Origin: Oscillospiraceae bacterium | GTDB taxonomy: Bacteria > Bacillota > Clostridia > Oscillospirales > Oscillospiraceae | Direction of reading: 5' to 3' | DNA: 33,521 nt | Assembly: GCA_017887695.1 (NCBI GenBank) | Contig: JAGHHM010000102.1 | Coordinates: forward strand, 1 to 33,521 | In this document: positions 23,027-30,720 of the stretch, piece after piece | Numbering within the stretch: position 1 is the first letter of the stretch | Layout of the letters: every line of letters starts with the position of its first letter | Program-made: the position numbers and the translations under genes | Notes under the pieces: model-generated | The model's input: the letters and a program-made list of their open reading frames with translations, nothing else | Told to the model about the DNA's origin: nothing | The model's database searches: none

Positions 23027-23611
23027 ATGTCCCTGTCCACAAAAACCCACAAGATTGCTGTCACCGCCATTCTCAGCGCGGTGGCCACCGTCCTCATGTT
23101 CGTCTCTTTCCCCATTCCCTTCCTGATCCCGCCCTTTGTTAAGATGGACTTTTCCGAGCTGCCCGCCCTGCTGGCAGCCTTCAGCATGGGCCCCATCAGC
23201 GGCCTTATGGTGTGCCTGGTGAAAAACCTCATCAACCTTCTCTTTACCACCACCAGCGGCGTAGGGGAACTGTGCAACTTCCTGCTGGGTGCCTGCTTCG
23301 TAATTCCCACCGGCCTCATTTACAAGGCCCGTAAGACCCGTTCCGGCGCTTTGCTGGCTGCCGGTATCGGCGCGGTAGCCATGGCCCTCCTCAGTGTGCC
23401 TGTCAACTACTTCATCTCCTACCCCTTCTACACCTCCTTCATGCCCTTGGACACCATCATCGGCATGTACCAGGAGCTGCTGCCCTCGGTGGATGGCCTG
23501 CTGGCCTGCCTGCTGATCTTCAACATGCCCTTCACCCTGCTGAAGGGAGTTTTGGACGTAGTCTTGGCCTTCCTCATTTACAAGCCTCTGTCCCCCCTGC
23601 TCCACAAGTAA
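23027..23611 (+). CDS. ribU: Riboflavin ECF transporter S component
   Basis: 194 residues with about five to six hydrophobic helices. It opens with a basic start (MSLSTKTHKIAVTAILSAVA) and contains FPIPFLIPPFVKMDFSELP, GPISGLMVCLVKNLINLL and GVGELCNFLLGACFV, the standard RibU (PF12822-type) blocks; the KMDFSELP segment is typical. It captures riboflavin and works with a shared ECF module (EcfA1A2T), not encoded here. ATG 23027 follows AAAGGAG with 8-base spacing. The FMN riboswitch directly upstream confirms the substrate. Its transcript ends at the hairpin at 23652-23687. Confidence 0.93.
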   Translation: MSLSTKTHKIAVTAILSAVATVLMFVSFPIPFLIPPFVKMDFSELPALLAAFSMGPISGLMVCLVKNLINLLFTTTSGVGELCNFLLGACFVIPTGLIYKARKTRSGALLAAGIGAVAMALLSVPVNYFISYPFYTSFMPLDTIIGMYQELLPSVDGLLACLLIFNMPFTLLKGVLDVVLAFLIYKPLSPLLHK

Positions 23612-23635
23612 AATCATACATTTGTTCGATAACTA

Positions 23636-23664
23636 TTGGCAAATGCCTTCTGCTGTGGTATACT
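23636..23664 (+). promoter_or_regulatory. Promoter of dinB, overlapping the ribU terminator
   Basis: TTGGCA (23636-23641), 17 bases, TATACT (23659-23664). The -10 box lies in the left arm of the hairpin that ends ribU. Confidence 0.75.
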
Positions 23665-23687
23665 AATTGGTATACCACAGCTTTTTT
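23652..23687 (+). terminator. Terminator of ribU / palindrome over the dinB promoter
   Basis: Perfect 12-bp stem GCTGTGGTATAC (23652-23663 with 23670-23681), 6-base loop, then six T. It works as an intrinsic terminator for ribU and, as DNA, could also be an operator for dinB. Confidence 0.85.
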
Positions 23688-23710
23688 GTTTGAAAGGAGG
23701 GAGCTCTGCC

Positions 23711-24931
23711 ATGAGTCGAGTGATTCTGCACTGTGACCTTAACAGCTTTTTTGCCTCGGTGGAGCTTCTCTCCCATCCCGAACTGAAAGAACTGCCGGTG
23801 GCGGTCTGCGGCGATCCCGCCAGCCGCAAGGGCATCATCCTTGCCAAAAACGAGGCCGCCAAGGGCTACGGCGTCAGAACGGCGGAAACCATCTGGCAGG
23901 CCCGGCAAAAATGCCCTGATCTGGTTCTCCTTCCGCCCCATCATGACCGCTACCGGGAATACTCCCATCTGATCAACACGATATATGGTCAGTACACCGA
24001 CCTGGTGGAGCCCTTTGGCATTGACGAAAGCTGGCTGGACATCACCGGCAGCATGCACCTGTTTGGAGGAGATCCCCGGGCCATCGCCGACGGCATCCGG
24101 GAGCGGATTCGCCGGGAACTGGGGCTCACCTTATCGGTGGGCGTCAGTTTTAACAAGGTCTTTGCCAAGCTGGGCAGCGACTACAAAAAGCCCGACGCCA
24201 CCACTGTCATTCCCCCAGAAGGCTGGCAGTCCATTGTCTGGCCCCTGCCCCTGGGCGCCATGCTCTTTGCCGGCCCTGCCGCCCAGCGGATCCTGGGGCA
24301 ATACGGCATCCGCACCATCGGCCAGCTGGCAGCGGCAGACAACGCCCTGTTGGAAAACCTTCTGGGGAAGCTGGGCCGTCAGCTCTGGAGCTGCGCCAAT
24401 GGTCTGGAGGACTCCCCTGTCCGGCCTCAGCACCTCCAAGAGCCGGTAAAAAGCGTAGGCAACAGCTCTACCTTCCCGGAAAACCTCACCTCACGAGAAC
24501 AGATTCGCCGGGGCGCCGCCCTGCTCTGTGACAGCGTGGCTACTCGACTGCGTCAGCAGGGACTCTACTGCCGGGCGGTACAGGTGGGACTGCGGGATCC
24601 CGCTTTCCACAATGTCTCCCGGCAAAAGCATCTGCCTCACAGCACCCACCTGATGCGGGAACTGCTGGACACCGCTATGGAGCTGATCGACCAGATCTGG
24701 CGTGCCCCCTCCCCCGTCCGCCTTATCAGCATTACCGCTCTGGATCTCACAGACCGGTGGGAAACCTATGAACAAGAGGATCTTTTCTCTCCCTCCGCCC
24801 CCATACAGGAACGGCGGCAGGAAAAGTTGGAGCAAGTTATGGACAACATCCGCCGCCGTTACGGCACTAGAGCCATTACCTATGGCGAGACCGCCGGCGA
24901 CGCATTGTCCCTCCATGAAAACGAAGAATGA
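23711..24931 (+). CDS. dinB: DNA polymerase IV (Y-family)
   Basis: 406-residue translesion polymerase. Catalytic Asp9 lies in ILHCDLNSFFASVE with the steric-gate aromatic at 13-14. The second acidic pair is Asp105/Glu106 in FGIDESWLDITGS. LSVGVSFNKVFAKLGSDYKKPD (141-162) is the palm/thumb block, and helix-hairpin-helix and little-finger regions follow. QEDLF at 355-359 fits a beta-clamp-binding pentapeptide. ATG 23711 follows AAAGGAGG. DESWLD replaces the more common DEAYLD/DEAFLD. Transcribed alone; no LexA-type box was recognised. The stop codon lies in the terminator stem. Confidence 0.93.
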   Translation: MSRVILHCDLNSFFASVELLSHPELKELPVAVCGDPASRKGIILAKNEAAKGYGVRTAETIWQARQKCPDLVLLPPHHDRYREYSHLINTIYGQYTDLVEPFGIDESWLDITGSMHLFGGDPRAIADGIRERIRRELGLTLSVGVSFNKVFAKLGSDYKKPDATTVIPPEGWQSIVWPLPLGAMLFAGPAAQRILGQYGIRTIGQLAAADNALLENLLGKLGRQLWSCANGLEDSPVRPQHLQEPVKSVGNSSTFPENLTSREQIRRGAALLCDSVATRLRQQGLYCRAVQVGLRDPAFHNVSRQKHLPHSTHLMRELLDTAMELIDQIWRAPSPVRLISITALDLTDRWETYEQEDLFSPSAPIQERRQEKLEQVMDNIRRRYGTRAITYGETAGDALSLHENEE

Positions 24932-24963
24932 CCTCCCGCCTGCGGCGGGAGGTCATTCTTTTT
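24925..24963 (+). terminator. Terminator of dinB, overlapping its stop codon
   Basis: Perfect 16-bp stem (24925-24940 with 24944-24959), 3-base loop, five T. The TGA of dinB (24929-24931) lies in the left arm. Confidence 0.92.
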
Positions 24964-24999
24964 CTCGGGGCTGCCATTCACCTTTTGAGCAGGTCTCCG

Positions 25000-25077
25000 T
25001 CAGTCCATTTCCTTGTTGAGCGCTTCCTCCAGCTTGGAAAGGGCCCGTTTCTCAATACGGGATACATAGCATCTCGG
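25000..25077 (-). pseudogene. sigK: 3' end of sporulation sigma factor K gene (region 4.2 remnant)
   Basis: Open frame on the minus strand, 25 codons before the stop at 25000-25002, bounded upstream by an in-frame TAA (25078-25080). It encodes YVSRIEKRALSKLEEALN near its end, the region 4.2 recognition-helix sequence typical of sigma-K (normally preceded by GISRS). The homologous part begins abruptly at Tyr (25068); upstream the DNA is unrelated and leads straight into a serine recombinase gene. The 5' part of sigK is not in the window. This is either one half of a sigK gene interrupted by a skin-type element, restorable by excision, or a dead remnant. SigE/F/G/A tails differ at this motif. 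Confidence 0.72.
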
Positions 25078-25104
25078 TTACTGCAAGTGATTGACTCCGG
25101 AAAA

Positions 25105-25875
25105 TTACGCCGTCTCAAAGGTTGCAACCCCTTGCGGTGTCTGGCTTTTTGCCGTTTCGTTCAGCCGGGCGAATCGGAATTTGATGATGGCTTCCTTGTC
25201 CTCGGTGAGTTCCACCCGCTCGATGAGACTGACCAGCAGTTCCCGGCTCTCTCCAGCGGTTTCGATGAACCTATGCACTAGTTCCCTGGCCCTGTCGTCA
25301 CTGTAAACGGGGCTTTTTTTCTGCAGCTCCAGCTCCTGCCGTTTTTCCTCCAGCAGTTTGCGATCTAGCTTCGTCCGATTGAAGATCCGCTGAAAATCCT
25401 CCTCCGGCAGCAGTCCACTGAGCCGATCCGTATACATCCGGTCCAGGTTGGCGGTAAGACTGTCGATCTTGGACTGGAAGGGCTGGAGTTCCGTTTCCAA
25501 ACTGCTCTGCTTTCTGGCGTTCTCCACAGCCTCGCGGGGCATTGGCAGCAGTTCGTCCGGATTGCGGTAAACCTGGCAGATCTCCCGCACCTTGGCGACC
25601 ACCGCATCGGTCACCGTCTTTTCCTTGATGGAGTGGCAGGTGCAGACGCCCGCTTTTGTGAAGCGCTGGTAGGTGCGGCAGACAAAGTACAGCACATCCT
25701 CTCCCCTGGCGTTTTTTCGATTAAACACCGCTAGTGGGTAGCCGCACTCGTGGCAAAAAATCAATCCCTTCAGCAGAAAGTCGTAGGTCCGGTTCCGACA
25801 AGATAGGGAGGTTGAGAATGTGGCCGATCCAGTCGTCAGACTGAGGCTACTCGTTTCCGGGTATGTCCAACTCAT
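25105..25875 (-). pseudogene. Large serine recombinase, C-terminal part only (zinc ribbon and coiled coil)
   Basis: 256 codons from an ATG with a strong ribosome site (AGAGGAGGGAG, 8-base spacing). From about 25 on it matches the C-terminal DNA-binding part of large serine recombinases: SCRNRTYDFLLKGLIFCHECGYPLAV, zinc-ribbon cysteines near 41, 44, 66 and 78/80, then a coiled coil (about 120-190) and the closing LLVSLIERVELTEDKEAIIKF. The resolvase catalytic domain with its Ser and Arg residues, and the recombinase domain, are missing. The first ~24 residues look unrelated. So an internal or 5' deletion has removed catalysis, although a short protein may still be made. It ends 27 bases before the sigK fragment, same strand. 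Confidence 0.8.
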
Positions 25876-25883
25876 CGATACAT

Positions 25884-25894
25884 CTCCCTCCTCT
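25884..25894 (-). promoter_or_regulatory. Strong ribosome binding site ahead of the truncated recombinase
   Basis: AGAGGAGGGAG on the minus strand, 8 bases before ATG 25875. Its survival suggests that the original start region was kept while the catalytic part was lost. Confidence 0.6.
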
Positions 25895-25942
25895 GACAAT
25901 ACCAAATAAACGCCGCGCGGTTCCAGCAGATTCCGGACATAT

Positions 25943-25974
25943 AAAAACCGCCGTAGGCAGGATACCACGGCGGT
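25943..25974 (-). terminator. Terminator upstream of the recombinase remnant
   Basis: Minus-strand 8-bp stem ACCGCCGT (25967-25974 with 25947-25954), 12-base loop, followed by TTTTTATA. It follows a second terminator at 26021-26059 with no gene between them, so it may be the 3' end of a gene that was deleted. Confidence 0.7.
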
Positions 25975-26020
25975 TTCGCTTACAGTAAAAACGCCATAGT
26001 TTTTCCCAGGGCATTTGGTA

Positions 26021-26059
26021 GAGAAAAAGGGTGCTGATATTTTACATCAGCACCCTTTT
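26021..26059. terminator. Terminator of the MarR/ABC exporter operon
   Basis: Perfect 14-bp stem (26025-26038 with 26046-26059), 7-base loop. On the minus strand it ends in a run of T, about 70 bases after the second ABC gene. Confidence 0.88.
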
Positions 26060-26127
26060 CTGCCAGTATGAAATTTTCTGATTTTACATCTTAGGCGGCA
26101 GGAGATAGCACGCCTCTTTTGGGGAAA

Positions 26128-28086
26128 TTATTCGAGTTCGAAGGCACCTGTATACAGCTGATAATACTTGCCCTTCTGGGCAATCAGCTCGTCGTGGCTG
26201 CCGCGCTCGATGATGCGGCCGTGCTCAAGGACGATGATGGCATTGGAGTTCTGGACCGTGGAGAGCCGGTGGGCTATGACGAACACCGTCCGACCGTACA
26301 TCAGCGCGTCCATGCCCTGCTGTACAATGGCCTCGGTACGGGTATCGATGTAGGAGGTGGCCTCATCGAGGATCATAACCGGAGGATCGGCTACAGCGGC
26401 TCGGGCGATGCTCAGCAGCTGCCGCTGCCCCTGGCTCAGGTTGGCGCCGTTGCCGCGGAGCACGGTGTTGTAGCCCTCGGGCAGACGGCGGATGAAGTCA
26501 TCGGCACCGGCCAGCTTGGCCGCCGCGATGCAGTCTTCGTCGCAGGCCTCCAGATTGCCGTAGCGGATGTTCTCCATGACGGTGCCTGTGAAGAGGTTGG
26601 TGTCCTGAAGCACCATACCCAGGGAATGCCGCAGGTCGGCCTTCTTGATCTTGTTGATGTTGATGCCATCGTAGCGGATTTTGCCGTCGTCGCTATCGTA
26701 AACCCGGTTGATAAGGTTGGTGATGGTGGTCTTACCGGCACCAGTGGCTCCTACGAAGGCGATCTTCTGACCGGGCTTGGCGTAGAGGGAGATGTTATGG
26801 AGGACGATCTTTTCCGGCGTGTAGCCGAAGTCCACGTCGAAAAACCGCACGTCGCCGGTCAGCCTGGTGTAGGTGACGGTGCCGTCGTGGTGGGGATGCT
26901 TCCAGGCCCAGACCATGGTGCGCTCGGGGCACTCGGTCAAGGTGCCGTCGGCGTTCTCCTTGGCGTTGACCAGGGTCACGTAGCCATCATCGGTTTCGGG
27001 CTCTTCATCCAGCAGGGAGAAGATCCGGTGGGCGCCGGCCAGACCCATGATGACCATGTTGATCTGGTTGGACACCTGTCCGATGGAGCCGGCGAACTGC
27101 TTGGTCATATTCAGGAACGGCACCACGATGCTGATACTGAAGGCCATGCCGGAGAGGCTGATGTTGGGGGCGCCGGACAGCAGCAGGGCGCCGCCTACCA
27201 GTGCCACGACCACGTACATCACGTTGCCGACATTGCCCAGCAGCGGCATGAGAATATTGGCGAAACGGTTACCATTGCGGGCATTGAAGAAGATTTCGTC
27301 GTTGACTTTGTCAAAGTCGGCCTTGGCGGCTTCCTCGTGGCAGAAGACCTTGATGACCTTCTGGCCGGTCATCATTTCCTCCATGAACGCCTCGGCGTTG
27401 GCCAGCGTGATCTGCTGGCGCAGGAAGTAGGTGGAGGAGCGCTTGGTGATCGCGCGGGCGGCGAAGACCATGCAGATGACGCCGACCACCACTACGAATG
27501 CCAGAATGACGCTGTAGTAGACCATAATGCAGAACACCACGGACAGCGTGATGGCGGAGATGAGAATATTGGGAAGGCTCTGGCTGATAAGCTGGCGCAA
27601 GGTGTCGACATCGTTGGTGTAGTAGCTCATGATGTCGCCGTGGCCATTGGTATCAAAATACCGGATGGGCAGGTCCTGCATATGGTTGAACATCTTCTGA
27701 CGCATCTTTTTCAGGGAGCCCTGGGTGATGATGGCCATCATCTGCGTGTAGAAGGCGCCGGCGATGAGGCTGACCACATACATGGCCACCAGAATTCCTA
27801 CAAGACCGAGAATTTTCCCGGAGATCGCCGACCAGTCGCCGCTCTTGTAGCTTTGGTCTACCAAGGCGATGACCTTCTGGAGAAAGACCGCCGGCAGAGA
27901 GCTGACGAGAGCGTTAATCAGGATGCACACCAGCGTGACCGGCAACAGTACCGGATAGAATTCAAACAGGGTTTTCAGCAGTCTGCGGAGTACGCCCTTG
28001 GGGGCGCGGCGGCCGCGTTTGGTGGTGGTACGGGTCGCAGCAGGGGCGGCGTTTCTCTCTTCTATCGTGTTTTTACGCTTCATCAT
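26128..28086 (-). CDS. Heterodimeric ABC exporter subunit with consensus ATPase site
   Basis: About 652 residues: a basic N-terminal extension (about 1-40), six membrane helices (about 45-340), then a nucleotide-binding domain with Walker A GATGAGKTT (near 446-454), signature LSQGQRQLL, Walker B VMILDEATSYID with the catalytic Glu, and the switch His in FVIAHRLSTVQ. Its site is complete, unlike its partner's. An insertion of ~45 residues (near 362-410, with ECPERTMVWAWKHPHHDG) separates membrane and ATPase domains. The start (28086 or 28083) overlaps the end of the upstream gene, so the two are translationally coupled. Probable drug, lipid or peptide export. Confidence 0.92.
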   Translation of the reverse strand: MMKRKNTIEERNAAPAATRTTTKRGRRAPKGVLRRLLKTLFEFYPVLLPVTLVCILINALVSSLPAVFLQKVIALVDQSYKSGDWSAISGKILGLVGILVAMYVVSLIAGAFYTQMMAIITQGSLKKMRQKMFNHMQDLPIRYFDTNGHGDIMSYYTNDVDTLRQLISQSLPNILISAITLSVVFCIMVYYSVILAFVVVVGVICMVFAARAITKRSSTYFLRQQITLANAEAFMEEMMTGQKVIKVFCHEEAAKADFDKVNDEIFFNARNGNRFANILMPLLGNVGNVMYVVVALVGGALLLSGAPNISLSGMAFSISIVVPFLNMTKQFAGSIGQVSNQINMVIMGLAGAHRIFSLLDEEPETDDGYVTLVNAKENADGTLTECPERTMVWAWKHPHHDGTVTYTRLTGDVRFFDVDFGYTPEKIVLHNISLYAKPGQKIAFVGATGAGKTTITNLINRVYDSDDGKIRYDGININKIKKADLRHSLGMVLQDTNLFTGTVMENIRYGNLEACDEDCIAAAKLAGADDFIRRLPEGYNTVLRGNGANLSQGQRQLLSIARAAVADPPVMILDEATSYIDTRTEAIVQQGMDALMYGRTVFVIAHRLSTVQNSNAIIVLEHGRIIERGSHDELIAQKGKYYQLYTGAFELE

Positions 28087-29827
28087 GATCACCTGCCTTC
28101 GTCTGGGAAGTGTACACTTCGCGGTAAATATCGCTGCTCTTCAAAAGCTCTTCGTGGGTGCCGATGGCACTGATACGGCCGCCGTCCATGACGATGATGC
28201 GGTCGGCGTCCTGAACCGAGGCCACACGCTGGGCAATGATAATTTTGGTGGTATCCGGGATGAACCGGCGGAAGCCCTGGCGGATCAGGGCGTCGGTCCT
28301 GGTGTCCACAGCGGAGGTGGAATCGTCAAGGATCAGAACCTTGGGCTTCTTCAGCAGGGCCCGGGCAATGCAGAGCCGCTGTTTCTGACCGCCGGAGACG
28401 TTGCTGCCGCCCTGCTCAATCCAGGTGTCGTACTTGTCGGGGAACTGCTGGATGAACTCGTCGGCCTGGGCCAAACGGCAGGCCTCATACATCTCCTCGT
28501 CGGTGGCGTTGGGGTTGCCCCAGCGGAGATTGTCCTTGATGGTGCCGGAGAACAGCACATTCTTCTGCAGCACCATGGCCACGCTGTCGCGGAGGGTTTC
28601 CAGGTCATAGTTCCGCACGTCTACGCCGCCGACCCGAACCGTACCCTCTGTCACGTCGTAGAGCCGGGGGATCAGCTGCACCAGGGTAGTCTTGGACGAG
28701 CCCGTACCGCCCAGGATGCCGATGAGTTCACCGGAACGGATGTGGAGATCCACATTCTCCAGAGCATTGCGCTCGGCGGTCTTGGAGTATTTAAAGCTGA
28801 CGCCGTCAAAATCGATGGACCCGTCCTGAATTTCCGTGACCGCATTCTCGGGGTTGGTCAGGCTGCTCTTTTCCTGCAGCACCTCGACGATACGCTCGGC
28901 GGACTCCATAGACATGGTGATCATCACGAACACCATGGAGAGCATCATCAGGCTCATGAGGATCTGGAAGCTGTATGTAAGGATGGCAGACATCTGGCCG
29001 ACGTTGACCTCCATGCCCTGGCTGGAAATGACGGCATAGGAACCAAAGCTCAGGACGAAGACCATGCCGCTGTACACGCAGAACTGCATCATGGGCGTGT
29101 TAATGGCCATGATGCGCTCGGCACGGGTGAAGTCTTTGCAGATGTCCTCGGCGGCAGCGCCGAACTTCTTCTTCTCATAGTCCTCGCGGACGTAGCTCTT
29201 GACCACGCGCATGGCCTGGACGTTCTCCTGCACCGAGTCGTTGAGGGCGTCGTACTTGCGGAACACCCGGCGGAAAATGGGGGTGGCCTTGCGGATCACC
29301 ATAGCCAAACCGAAGCCCAGCAGAGGAATAGTCACCAGGAAGATCATGGCCAGACGGCCGCCCATGGCAAAGCCCATGACGAAGGAGAAGATCAGCATCA
29401 GCGGGCAGCGGATGGCCACACGGATGATCATCATAAAGGACATCTGCACGTTGATGACATCGGTGGTCATCCGGGTCACCAGGCTGGAGACCGAGAACTT
29501 GTCGATGTTTTCAAACGAATAATCCTGAATGCGGTAGAACATATCCTGCCGCAGATTCCGCGAAAAACCCGTGGAGGCTGTGGCGCAGGTGCTGCCGGCC
29601 GCCACGCCCAGAATCAGCGACAGCACGGCCATGACAACCAGCTGCGTGCCGTATTGGATAATGACGTCCATGCCGCAGCCGGCCTGCATCTCGTTGACGA
29701 GATTAGCAATTATAAACGGGATAATGCATTCCAAGACGACTTCGCCCACCACCAGGATCGGTGTGAGGATTGCCGGTTTCTTGAATTCCCGTATGCTTTT
29801 ACTCAGTGTTTTGATCATATCAGTCAT
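28073..29827 (-). CDS. Heterodimeric ABC exporter subunit with degenerate ATPase site
   Basis: 584 residues: six membrane helices (about 18-310) and an ATPase domain with a variant Walker A ILGGTGSSKTT (371-381), signature VSGGQKQRL (477-485), Walker B VLILDDSTSAVD in which Asp502 replaces the catalytic Glu, and Gln533 where the switch His normally stands (IIIAQRVAS). These are the known marks of the non-catalytic half of BmrC/D- and LmrC/D-type heterodimers. ATG 29827 follows AGGAGG with 11-base spacing. It is the middle gene of the marR-ABC-ABC operon and overlaps the next gene by 14 bases. Confidence 0.92.
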   Translation of the reverse strand: MTDMIKTLSKSIREFKKPAILTPILVVGEVVLECIIPFIIANLVNEMQAGCGMDVIIQYGTQLVVMAVLSLILGVAAGSTCATASTGFSRNLRQDMFYRIQDYSFENIDKFSVSSLVTRMTTDVINVQMSFMMIIRVAIRCPLMLIFSFVMGFAMGGRLAMIFLVTIPLLGFGLAMVIRKATPIFRRVFRKYDALNDSVQENVQAMRVVKSYVREDYEKKKFGAAAEDICKDFTRAERIMAINTPMMQFCVYSGMVFVLSFGSYAVISSQGMEVNVGQMSAILTYSFQILMSLMMLSMVFVMITMSMESAERIVEVLQEKSSLTNPENAVTEIQDGSIDFDGVSFKYSKTAERNALENVDLHIRSGELIGILGGTGSSKTTLVQLIPRLYDVTEGTVRVGGVDVRNYDLETLRDSVAMVLQKNVLFSGTIKDNLRWGNPNATDEEMYEACRLAQADEFIQQFPDKYDTWIEQGGSNVSGGQKQRLCIARALLKKPKVLILDDSTSAVDTRTDALIRQGFRRFIPDTTKIIIAQRVASVQDADRIIVMDGGRISAIGTHEELLKSSDIYREVYTSQTKAGDHDEA

Positions 29828-29946
29828 ACTAGAAAATTCCTCCTATCCAAACTCCCGGAGCCTTCCGCCACCGTGGGCCGCCGTACCACGCAGGATCCGC
29901 ACTTCCCGCGGCACAGCCCTCCCATCCGGAGTTTGTAAAACAAATT

Positions 29947-30486
29947 TTAACGAAAATCCGGAGATTGACAACCGCGATCTTCGCGTTCTCTCTCCGTCTC
30001 ATCAACGAACCGTGGAAACTGGTCCGCCGACTGCGGCGCGCCGTTGGAAGCGCTGAGATTTTGAATCATCCGATCCAGAAAGCTTTGGAGCTGGATGATT
30101 TCCGCGCGGGACATATCGCTGACCAGCCGCTGCTCCGATGCGGCCAGCTGATCGAGGACCTGCTGGTTGGCTTCCAGTGCCCGCTTTGTGACGAGGATCT
30201 GCTTGCACCGCCGGTCCTCCGTGGATGGTTCGCTGCTCAGATAGCCCTTCGCCTCCAACCGCTGCAGCAGCCCCGATACCGTGGGATGGGTAAAGCGGAA
30301 ATGCCGTTCAATGTCCCGCGGATAGACCGTCTCCTGCCGTTGGGTTCGGTAGCACAGGTAGCCAAGCACACGGGCCTGCGAGCTGGTCAGGTCCAGGGAC
30401 GTGATGCTGTTATTCATGTTCTGTGTCAGCAGCTTGGAAATGATTTTGATCTTGAATCCCAGGTCATATCTGCCGACCGGTGACAT
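29947..30486 (-). CDS. MarR-family transcriptional regulator of the ABC exporter operon
   Basis: 179 residues with the winged-helix core: LTSSQARVLGYLCYR, then VYPRDIERHFRFTHPTVSGLLQRLEAKGYLSSEPSTEDRRCKQILVT (recognition helix and wing with the DxRxK motif), flanked by dimerisation helices. ATG 30486 is chosen over the in-frame GTG at 30495, because AAAGGAGG ends 8 bases before the ATG. First gene of the operon. The usual mode is ligand-relieved repression, and repeats over its own promoter fit autorepression of the whole operon. The ~30-residue tail is charged (VDETEREREDRG). Confidence 0.9.
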   Translation of the reverse strand: MSPVGRYDLGFKIKIISKLLTQNMNNSITSLDLTSSQARVLGYLCYRTQRQETVYPRDIERHFRFTHPTVSGLLQRLEAKGYLSSEPSTEDRRCKQILVTKRALEANQQVLDQLAASEQRLVSDMSRAEIIQLQSFLDRMIQNLSASNGAPQSADQFPRFVDETEREREDRGCQSPDFR

Positions 30487-30521
30487 GGATGCCACCTCCT
30501 TTTATATAAATTAGTAGCACA

Positions 30522-30550
30522 CTACATAATCGAGTCGCAAGCTACATAAT
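30522..30550. repeat. Two CTACATAAT direct repeats, 20-bp period: candidate MarR operators
   Basis: CTACATAAT at 30522-30530 and again at 30542-30550, each part of an imperfect dyad (TTAGTAG to the left of the first, GTGTAAG to the right of the second). The second copy covers the -10 box. Two helical turns apart, so two dimers could bind one face of the DNA. Confidence 0.6.
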
Positions 30551-30574
30551 AGTGTAAGAACAGCTGGTTGTCAA
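30546..30574 (-). promoter_or_regulatory. Promoter of the marR-ABC operon
   Basis: Minus-strand TTGACA (30569-30574), 17 bases, TATTAT (30546-30551), about 60 bases before marR. Confidence 0.85.
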
Positions 30575-30639
30575 GAAATGTCCTCAAAAACATTCACAGG
30601 CGCTTTGCTTGTGCAAAAGCTCCCTTGTAAAAGGAGAAC

Positions 30640-30682
30640 AAAAAAGGCCGTTGACTTCAAACTTCAATATCGGTCAACGGCC
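30640..30682 (-). terminator. Terminator of the acetyltransferase gene
   Basis: Minus-strand 10-bp stem GGCCGTTGAC (30673-30682 with 30646-30655), 17-base loop, six T after the stem. Confidence 0.8.
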
Positions 30683-30720
30683 AGTCTTCGGTATCCAGTT
30701 GTTGTAGATCAATAGAAATC

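Noticed and set aside
23611-23711. LexA-type SOS box upstream of dinB
   Set aside because: GTTCGATAAC (23624-23633) is only superficially similar; the GAAC-N4-GTTC arrangement is absent.
25876-25968. Upstream extension of the recombinase frame to 25968
   Set aside because: It starts inside a terminator stem and has no ribosome site; the ATG at 25875 has an excellent one.
26119-29938. Very long plus-strand open frames (about 650 codons) opposite the ABC exporter genes
   Set aside because: They mirror the minus-strand ABC genes, are rich in His/Gly/Asp with no domain pattern, and lack ribosome sites. They arise from codon bias of the true genes.
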